This document shows, piece after piece, positions 1 through 3,322 of a stretch of 5,095 nucleotides of DNA. Made by a program: the position numbers and the translations under genes. Each line of letters starts with the position of its first letter. Position 1 is the first letter of the stretch. The DNA is from Candidatus Woesearchaeota archaeon (GTDB lineage: Archaea; Nanobdellota; Nanobdellia; Woesearchaeales; GW2011-AR4): the NCBI GenBank assembly GCA_030751755.1, contig JASMFO010000048.1, positions 1 to 5,095 on the forward strand, read 5' to 3'. The notes under the pieces were generated by a model. That model was not told the origin of the DNA. It was given only the letters and a program-made list of their open reading frames with translations, and made no database searches.

Positions 1-479
1 GCATTTTTCTTCTTGACTCTTTTTGCCCAGTCGCATTTAGGTGCATGATATTTTGCTCCTGTTTTGCTTGCTATGAATTTTCCAGGCTTGAATGATTTTT
101 CTACTGCTTTTGTTTCTTCTTTCTCTTCTCCAACTGCCTCAACTTCTTCTTTTTCAATGCTGAACAAAGATATGAAAAATCCTGCAATTGCTATGACAAT
201 CAAATGCATAAAATATAATATTTTTGTAGTTGTTATTACATAAATAAAAACCATGTCCAGGAACACAAAAGCAAAAAATAAAGTAAGCAGTATCCAAGCC
301 CATCTGAAGTTATTATTAATGCCTATTGCTGAGATTACTGCTATAAAAAAAAGTCCAAACAAAATTAGAAATTCCAGAATAAAAGCAGATCTATGCAAAT
401 TAAAAATCATATTTATAAGGCCAAGAAATGTAATTAGCAATACGATATACATCACAGAGGTTGTAAACTTAGCGTGCAT
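1..479 (-). CDS. Four-helix membrane protein with Ada-like zinc-motif C-terminus (C-terminal end cut off)
   Basis: The reading frame opens with ATG at 479-477 and stays open for 159 codons to the left edge, so the C-terminus lies outside the window. Four hydrophobic segments are visible at about residues 10-27, 31-52, 60-83 and 87-107. An acidic/lysine-rich linker follows (about 108-130), then the motif FIASKTGAKYHAPKCDWAKR at 135-154. That motif, with H145 and C149, resembles the Ada-type metal-binding fold, in which the sequence normally continues to two more cysteines. I recognise the pattern as a small zinc module also attached to membrane anchors in some archaea and bacteria, but I do not know its ligand or role. 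The four helices put both termini on the same side of the membrane; which side is not clear from the charges. The gene is 64 bases downstream of aIF1A on the same strand but has its own TATA box. No Shine-Dalgarno sequence precedes the ATG. The frame and membrane topology are solid; the function is unknown. Confidence 0.8.
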   Translation of the reverse strand, partial: MHAKFTTSVMYIVLLITFLGLINMIFNLHRSAFILEFLILFGLFFIAVISAIGINNNFRWAWILLTLFFAFVFLDMVFIYVITTTKILYFMHLIVIAIAGFFISLFSIEKEEVEAVGEEKEETKAVEKSFKPGKFIASKTGAKYHAPKCDWAKRVKKKN

Positions 480-505
480 CTTAATTTAAGATTAAATAGA
501 GCTGA

Positions 506-514
506 TATTTAAAC
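506..514 (-). promoter_or_regulatory. TATA box of the membrane-protein gene
   Basis: On the minus strand this reads GTTTAAATA. If the 8-mer TTTAAATA occupies -30 to -23, transcription starts near 483, only about four bases before the ATG at 479. That predicts an essentially leaderless mRNA, consistent with the lack of a ribosome binding site. Position and composition are the only evidence. Confidence 0.5.
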
Positions 515-533
515 ATTTCTATTCTCGAGTAGT

Positions 534-541
534 AAAAGAAA
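534..541 (-). terminator. Possible T-run terminator after aIF1A
   Basis: Two bases past the aIF1A stop codon the minus strand reads TTTCTTTT. Archaeal polymerase often terminates at such T-rich runs without a hairpin. It lies before the next gene's TATA box, which fits two separate units, but T runs are common in DNA this AT-rich. Confidence 0.3.
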
Positions 542-543
542 TT

Positions 544-888
544 TCAGAACTCATCTTCTTCTTCAATTTTCTTCAAGTAGCCTTTATTTTTTAAGAAAAC
601 AACCTGTGTTGGGGTGTATTTATATAGTACGTCCCCTTTGCCTTCTCCAGAGAATTCCCACGGCTCAACAATAAGAATATCATTTTCCCTTACCCATAAC
701 CTTCTTTTTAATCTTCCGGGAATTCTGCAGATTCTTGTTTTTCCATCTAGACATCTTACTCGCATTCTTGAAGCTCCTAATCTTTGCTCAAGAACTCCTA
801 AAGTCTGATGGTCTCTAGGAAGCTTTATTCTGGTTATTTCCTGCTGCAGCTTTTCCTGCTTAGCAAGCTGTTCTTTTTTCTTGCTCAT
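544..888 (-). CDS. eif1A: Archaeal translation initiation factor 1A (aIF1A)
   Basis: This is a 114-residue protein, the usual length for archaeal IF1A. The factor binds the A site of the small ribosomal subunit and, with aIF1 and aIF2, helps place the initiator tRNA on the start codon. It has a lysine/glutamine-rich N-terminal tail (about 1-26), then a single S1-type OB fold (about 27-100). Recognisable family signatures are the LGASRMRVRCLDGKTRICRI stretch (37-56), the basic GRLKRRLWVRENDILIVEPW stretch (58-77), and a following beta segment with the D-x-x-Y-K-Y pattern. The C-terminal tail is acidic (EEEDEF), as in many family members. ATG 888 is preferred because a TATA box lies exactly 30 bases upstream and no Shine-Dalgarno is present, pointing to a leaderless transcript. 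It is divergent from the tRNA and polymerase genes and has no overlapping neighbour. Confidence 0.96.
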   Translation of the reverse strand: MSKKKEQLAKQEKLQQEITRIKLPRDHQTLGVLEQRLGASRMRVRCLDGKTRICRIPGRLKRRLWVRENDILIVEPWEFSGEGKGDVLYKYTPTQVVFLKNKGYLKKIEEEDEF

Positions 889-910
889 GTTTTTAGAGAC
901 AGGTAGTTTG

Positions 911-918
911 TTTATATA
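911..918 (-). promoter_or_regulatory. TATA box of aIF1A
   Basis: The minus strand reads TATATAAA here, preceded by the purine-rich AGAAAAC, which could serve as a BRE. Placing the box at -30 to -23 puts the start of transcription at 888, the first base of the ATG. This is the best promoter match in the window and predicts a leaderless mRNA. Confidence 0.7.
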
Positions 919-1167
919 GTTTTCTAATGATCATTGTTAAAAAATTTATTGTCATTGAAAATAAAAACTCATATAGTTACCCTACTAACGAAATAATTAA
1001 ATACTACTTTAACCTAAGCATTTCCAGTATTCTTGTAAAATAGTTTTTAAAAGATATATTTCTATAAATTCACTATAAAATTCCGTAAAATTTATAAATG
1101 ATGAGATAATTCATAGGTAGATGTACAATAATCCTTCTTTAGATGAAACACTATCATTTTGAGCTTG

Positions 1168-1176
1168 TTTTAATTA
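1168..1176 (+). promoter_or_regulatory. Likely TATA box of tRNA-Asp
   Basis: The sequence TTTTAATTA places a start site near 1198, giving a 5' leader of about 11 bases before the mature tRNA end at 1209. Spacing is reasonable, but the surrounding DNA is AT-rich and the stronger TTTATAAA at 1091-1098 (start near 1121) is an alternative giving a longer leader. Confidence 0.4.
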
Positions 1177-1229
1177 GAGAAGGGTTATCTATGTCAAAAA
1201 TCCAAAATGCCCTGGTGGTGTAGCCTGGC

Positions 1230-1265
1230 GCGGCCTAAATAAGCTTGCTTATTAAGCTGCAGGAA
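1230..1265 (+). other. tRNA-Asp intron 1, D-loop (36 bases)
   Basis: The central helix pairs exon CCTG (1224-1227) with intron CAGG (1260-1263). The 5' bulge is 1228-1230 and the 3' bulge 1264-1266. Cutting between the second and third bulge bases, the usual archaeal rule, leaves a regular D-loop. The inner helix is CGGC (1231-1234)/GCTG (1256-1259), then AATAAG (1238-1243)/CTTATT (1248-1253) around a CTTG loop. On the exon side no helix abuts directly, so the motif is relaxed there. Confidence 0.88.
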
Positions 1266-1305
1266 CTATCATGAAGCCCTGTCGCGGCTTCGACCCGGGT
1301 TCAAA

Positions 1306-1353
1306 ACGGCTTTGAATCAATAGAGTTTAATTTGTGTTCACAAGTCATGAAAG
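1306..1353 (+). other. tRNA-Asp intron 2, T-loop position 59/60 (48 bases)
   Basis: Exon TTCA (1300-1303, T54-A57) pairs with intron TGAA (1348-1351). Bulges are 1304-1306 and 1352-1354, and the outer helix is the T stem, GGG/CCC. Cutting after the second bulge base on each side gives the T-loop TTCAAAT. The inner helix GGCTT (1308-1312)/AAGTC (1342-1346) starts after one C-A mismatch (1307 x 1347). The rest of the intron is AT-rich, with a weak TTGT/ACAA hairpin near 1332-1343. Confidence 0.88.
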
Positions 1354-1363
1354 TCCCGGCCAG

Positions 1364-1381
1364 GGCGTTTTTAAAAACGCC
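1364..1381. repeat. Perfect 18-base palindrome at the 3' end of tRNA-Asp
   Basis: GGCGTTTTTAAAAACGCC is an exact inverted repeat. Its first four bases are the last four of mature tRNA-Asp. As RNA it could fold to a 7-bp stem with a UUAA loop, competing with the acceptor stem; its T5 run could also act in termination. Read as a TATA box it would put the start site at about 1398-1399, inside tRNA-Lys, so that use is unlikely. Confidence 0.75.
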
Positions 1382-1412
1382 ATAATTTCAAGGGCCGGTA
1401 GCTCAGCCTGGT

Positions 1413-1441
1413 ACTTCACGCAAGCAAGCATGAAGCAGGAA
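1413..1441 (+). other. tRNA-Lys intron 1, D-loop (29 bases)
   Basis: Exon CCTG (1407-1410) pairs with intron CAGG (1436-1439). Bulges are 1411-1413 and 1440-1442. The inner helix is CTTCA (1414-1418)/TGAAG (1431-1435), perfect. Splicing restores AGCCTGGT-A-GAGC, the regular D-arm. On the exon side A14 and G15 lie opposite the 3' bulge, so the outer part is an internal loop, not a clean bulge. Confidence 0.9.
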
Positions 1442-1458
1442 AGAGCACTTCACTTTTA

Positions 1459-1498
1459 ACGAAAACCGAACTTTCAAAGGTTCAACGAGTTGAAAGTA
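1459..1498 (+). other. tRNA-Lys intron 2, canonical 37/38 site (40 bases)
   Basis: Exon CTTT (1453-1456, positions 32-35) pairs with intron AAAG (1493-1496). Bulges are 1457-1459 and 1497-1499, and the outer helix is the anticodon stem. The inner helix begins C-G, G-T, A-T (1460-1462 with 1490-1492) and is weak. A further hairpin, GAAC (1468-1471)/GTTC (1480-1483), caps the intron. This is the commonest intron site in archaeal tRNAs. Confidence 0.9.
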
Positions 1499-1520
1499 AT
1501 GAAGTGGTCGCGAGTTCGAA

Positions 1521-1547
1521 ACAGCTGCTATCTAACAGCTATGAAAG
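1521..1547 (+). other. tRNA-Lys intron 3, T-loop position 59/60 (27 bases)
   Basis: Exon TTCG (1515-1518) pairs with intron TGAA (1542-1545), including one G-T. Bulges are 1519-1521 and 1546-1548, and the T stem is the outer helix. The inner helix AGCTG (1523-1527)/CAGCT (1536-1540) starts after a C-A mismatch (1522 x 1541), the same arrangement as in tRNA-Asp intron 2. Confidence 0.9.
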
Positions 1548-1566
1548 TCTCGTCCGGCCCATTCCA

Positions 1567-1575
1567 TTTAAAAAT
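1567..1575 (+). promoter_or_regulatory. TATA box of the rpoH-rpoB operon
   Basis: The sequence TTTAAAAAT directly follows tRNA-Lys. Placed at -30 it puts transcription start at about 1597, three bases before the rpoH ATG, so the mRNA would be nearly leaderless. No Shine-Dalgarno with proper spacing is seen. Read-through from the tRNA genes cannot be excluded. Confidence 0.5.
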
Positions 1576-1599
1576 TTTATGTGAGGATTCAGTGAAAGG

Positions 1600-1842
1600 A
1601 TGAAGAAAAAATTTAAAGCTGATAAGCATATTTTGATACCAAAGCACTCAAAGCTGAGTGATATTCAAAAGGAAAAGTTGCTGGAGAAGTACAATATTTC
1701 TGTAAAAGAACTTCCAAGGATATTAAAGACAGACCCAGCAATAACATCCTTAAATGCAAAGCTAGGGGATGTAATAAAAATCACAAGAAAAAGCCCAACT
1801 GCATCTGAAGCAGTTTTTTACAGAGTGATTGTTGATGTATAA
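1600..1842 (+). CDS. rpoH: DNA-directed RNA polymerase subunit H
   Basis: At 80 residues this matches archaeal RpoH, the counterpart of the C-terminal assembly domain of eukaryotic Rpb5. It sits at the lower jaw of RNA polymerase, where downstream DNA enters. Diagnostic segments are ILIPKHSKLSD (residues 11-21) and LPRILKTDPAI (38-48), followed by LNAKLGDVIKITRKSPTASE (51-70) and the closing FYRVIVDV. There is no Rpb5-like N-terminal domain, as expected in archaea. ATG 1600 is chosen because the family N-terminus matches and the TATA box spacing fits; the GTG at 1592 is in another frame and soon stops. The gene leads the polymerase operon and its end overlaps rpoB2 by eight bases. Confidence 0.97.
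   Translation: MKKKFKADKHILIPKHSKLSDIQKEKLLEKYNISVKELPRILKTDPAITSLNAKLGDVIKITRKSPTASEAVFYRVIVDV
1825..1829 (+). promoter_or_regulatory. Ribosome binding site of rpoB2
   Basis: GTGAT inside the end of rpoH matches part of the archaeal Shine-Dalgarno GGAGGTGAT, five bases before ATG 1835. This supports ATG 1835 over the in-frame TTG codons at 1829 and 1832, which would overlap or follow the site directly. Confidence 0.5.
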
Positions 1843-3322
1843 ATATAGCAAAACCTTAATACAAAAGTATTTTGATGAGCAGAGTTTTATAGGTTCTGAT
1901 ATAGAATCCTACAATGATTTTATAGAGAATCAGTTAAACCAAATTATAGAAGAAAATAAAGAAATCACACCCACAATTATACCCCATAACATAGATGATT
2001 TTAAAATAAAACTGGATAAGATATGGGCTGTCAAACCAGAGCTTACCGAAGCAGACGGAAGTAAAAGAAATATATTTCCTGCAGAGGCCAGGCTAAGAAA
2101 ATTGACTTATTCTGCTCCTACTTACATAGAAGTTAGCGCCCATATTAATGGTGTGCAAAGAGAAAGCTTTACCACTCAAATAGGCAACATACCAATTATG
2201 CTGAAAAGCAAGTGGTGCCATCTTTACAATTTGAGCAAGCAGGAGCTAATAGAAAAAGGTGAGGATCCTGATGAGCCTGGAGGTTATTTTATAATTAATG
2301 GAACAGAAAAGGTTCTTATAACAATAGAGGATTTAGCGTCAAATAAATTTCTTATTGAAGAGCAGAAATCGGGAACATCTAAGTTTGTAGGAAAGTTATT
2401 TTCAGAGCATGGTTCATTCAAAATCCCCCATACAATGGAAAAGCTTAAGGATGGTATTTTCTATTTGACCTTTACAAGGGTAAAAAGAATTCCCCTTGTT
2501 GTGATAATAAAAGCTCTTGGCCTTCTTAAAGATGAGGAACTAACTAAATTTATTTCGGAGGAAAAACAGTACGATGAGGTTATGATCAACCTTTATGAAT
2601 TCACAAGCATAAAAAACGAGGAGGAAGCTTTGGATTACATTGCAAAGAAAGTAGGAGTTACACAATCAAAAGAAGTGAGAATTGAAAGGATGAGAGAGAT
2701 ACTTGATAAATATTTGATGCCCCATATTGGCATAAAGAAGGAAGACAGAATTTTCAAGGCTTACAATTTGTGCAAGATGATAAAAAAATTTTTGAGAGTA
2801 TCAAGAGGAGAACTCAATACAGATGATAAGGACCATTACATGAATAAAAAGCTGAAGTTATCCGGAGATTTGCTTGCAGACTTGCTAAGGCTTAACTTAA
2901 AAGTGCTTATTGGGGACCTGTTGTATAATTTCCAGAGGATGGTTAAGCGTGGCAAATTTCCTACTATAAAGAATTTGATAAGGGACAAATTACTCACACA
3001 GAGGATTTATTCTTCTATGGCAACAGGAAACTGGGTTAGCGGCAGGAAAGGTATAAGCCAAAGGATTCAGAGGTTGAATTATCTGGAAATGCTGTCCCAC
3101 TTGCAAAGAGTTGTAAGCCCGTTAAGCGCTAGCCAGGAAAATTTTGATGCCAGGGAACTGCATAGTACACATTTAGGAAGATTATGCCCCATAGAGACTC
3201 CTGAAGGGACTAATATCGGCTTAAGAAAAAATCTTTCACTTTTATGTTCTATTTCAAATGAGTCTGATGAGGATAGTGTGATTAAGCAATTAAAAAATTT
3301 TGGATTAAAAGCAATAAAATGA
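1835..3322 (+). CDS. rpoB2: DNA-directed RNA polymerase subunit B'' (N-terminal half of RpoB/Rpb2)
   Basis: This 495-residue protein is the N-terminal half of the second-largest polymerase subunit, which forms the lobe, protrusion and fork of the active-site cleft. Split B subunits are known in many euryarchaea and DPANN archaea. Visible family blocks are YIEVSAHINGVQRE (near 100), IPIMLKSKWCHL (near 125), PGGYFIINGTEK (148-159), ATGNWVSGRKGISQRIQRLN (396-415) and, near the C-terminus, HSTHLGRLCPIETPEGTNIG (443-462). The last block is the fork region that in bacteria borders the rifampicin pocket. Two positions differ from the usual H-x-T-H-W-G and E-G-P-N: Leu at 447 and Thr at 459. Length is normal for B''. 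ATG 1835 overlaps the rpoH stop by eight bases and has a partial Shine-Dalgarno. The stop is shared with the next start in an ATGA overlap, so the two halves are probably made by coupled translation. Confidence 0.97.
   Translation: MYKYSKTLIQKYFDEQSFIGSDIESYNDFIENQLNQIIEENKEITPTIIPHNIDDFKIKLDKIWAVKPELTEADGSKRNIFPAEARLRKLTYSAPTYIEVSAHINGVQRESFTTQIGNIPIMLKSKWCHLYNLSKQELIEKGEDPDEPGGYFIINGTEKVLITIEDLASNKFLIEEQKSGTSKFVGKLFSEHGSFKIPHTMEKLKDGIFYLTFTRVKRIPLVVIIKALGLLKDEELTKFISEEKQYDEVMINLYEFTSIKNEEEALDYIAKKVGVTQSKEVRIERMREILDKYLMPHIGIKKEDRIFKAYNLCKMIKKFLRVSRGELNTDDKDHYMNKKLKLSGDLLADLLRLNLKVLIGDLLYNFQRMVKRGKFPTIKNLIRDKLLTQRIYSSMATGNWVSGRKGISQRIQRLNYLEMLSHLQRVVSPLSASQENFDARELHSTHLGRLCPIETPEGTNIGLRKNLSLLCSISNESDEDSVIKQLKNFGLKAIK

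Larger units (their letters stand above)
889..1208. other. Divergent non-coding region between aIF1A and tRNA-Asp
   Basis: About 320 bases without a credible coding frame, strongly AT-rich. It holds the aIF1A TATA box at its left end and the likely tRNA-Asp promoter near its right end. Between them are further TATA-like strings, for example TTTATAAA at 1091-1098 (inside the palindrome ATTTATAAAT, 1090-1099) and a TATAAAAT-like stretch near 1075. An RTGATGA-type C-box look-alike is at 1098-1104, but no CTGA D box follows, so I do not call a C/D guide RNA. I see no repeat array, no tRNA and no mobile-element ends. Confidence 0.6.
1209..1367 (+). tRNA. tRNA-Asp(GUC) with two introns (D-loop and T-loop)
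   Basis: The acceptor stem GCCCTGG (1209-1215) pairs perfectly with CCAGGGC (1360-1366), with G73 at 1367. The anticodon stem AAGCC (1274-1278)/GGCTT (1286-1290) encloses the loop CTGTCGC, giving anticodon GTC at 1281-1283 and hence aspartate. The T stem CCGGG (1295-1299)/CCCGG (1355-1359) is perfect but its loop is far too long, and so is the D-loop. Removing 1230-1265 and 1306-1353 leaves a 75-base tRNA with D-loop AGCCTGGCCTA and T-loop TTCAAAT, both regular for archaeal tRNA-Asp. The D stem has T-A and G-C pairs plus a G-T and a T-T position, a pattern I also associate with other archaeal tRNA-Asp genes. No CCA is encoded, as is common in archaea. Splicing would need the archaeal tRNA splicing endonuclease and ligase. 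It is probably co-transcribed with the following tRNA-Lys. Confidence 0.94.
1392..1561 (+). tRNA. tRNA-Lys(UUU) with three introns (D-loop, anticodon loop, T-loop)
   Basis: The acceptor stem GGGCCGG (1392-1398) pairs with CCGGCCC (1554-1560), with A73 at 1561. The D stem GCTC (1401-1404)/GAGC (1443-1446), the anticodon stem CTTCA (1448-1452)/TGAAG (1500-1504) and the T stem GCGAG (1510-1514)/CTCGT (1549-1553, one G-T) all form, but every loop is overlong. Removing 1413-1441, 1459-1498 and 1521-1547 yields a 74-base tRNA with D-loop AGCCTGGTA, anticodon loop CTTTTAA and T-loop TTCGAAT, a textbook archaeal tRNA-Lys. The anticodon TTT (1455-1457) decodes lysine AAA/AAG. The variable loop is TGGTC. 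No CCA is encoded. It follows tRNA-Asp by 24 bases with no well-placed TATA box of its own, so co-transcription is likely. It ends 38 bases before rpoH. Confidence 0.95.

Noticed and set aside
253..489. Open frame of 78 codons on the plus strand
   Set aside because: It lies opposite the membrane-protein gene, whose minus-strand frame has clear helices and a zinc motif; the plus-strand peptide resembles nothing and is a shadow.
614..808. Open frame of 64 codons on the plus strand
   Set aside because: It is antisense to aIF1A, which matches its family throughout.
1098..1104. C-box look-alike (ATGATGA), possible C/D guide RNA
   Set aside because: No CTGA D or D' box follows within the usual distance, and a single 7-base match in AT-rich DNA is weak.
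1368..1377. TTTTTAAAAA as the TATA box of tRNA-Lys
   Set aside because: Standard spacing would start transcription at about 1398, inside the mature tRNA (5' end 1392).
1209..1561. Split or permuted tRNA genes instead of introns
   Set aside because: All tRNA parts occur in normal order on one strand and every junction has a BHB-like fold that restores a full tRNA in cis.
1829..1834. TTG start two codons upstream for rpoB2
   Set aside because: ATG 1835 has a partial Shine-Dalgarno at the right distance and gives the usual N-terminus; the TTG would overlap that site.
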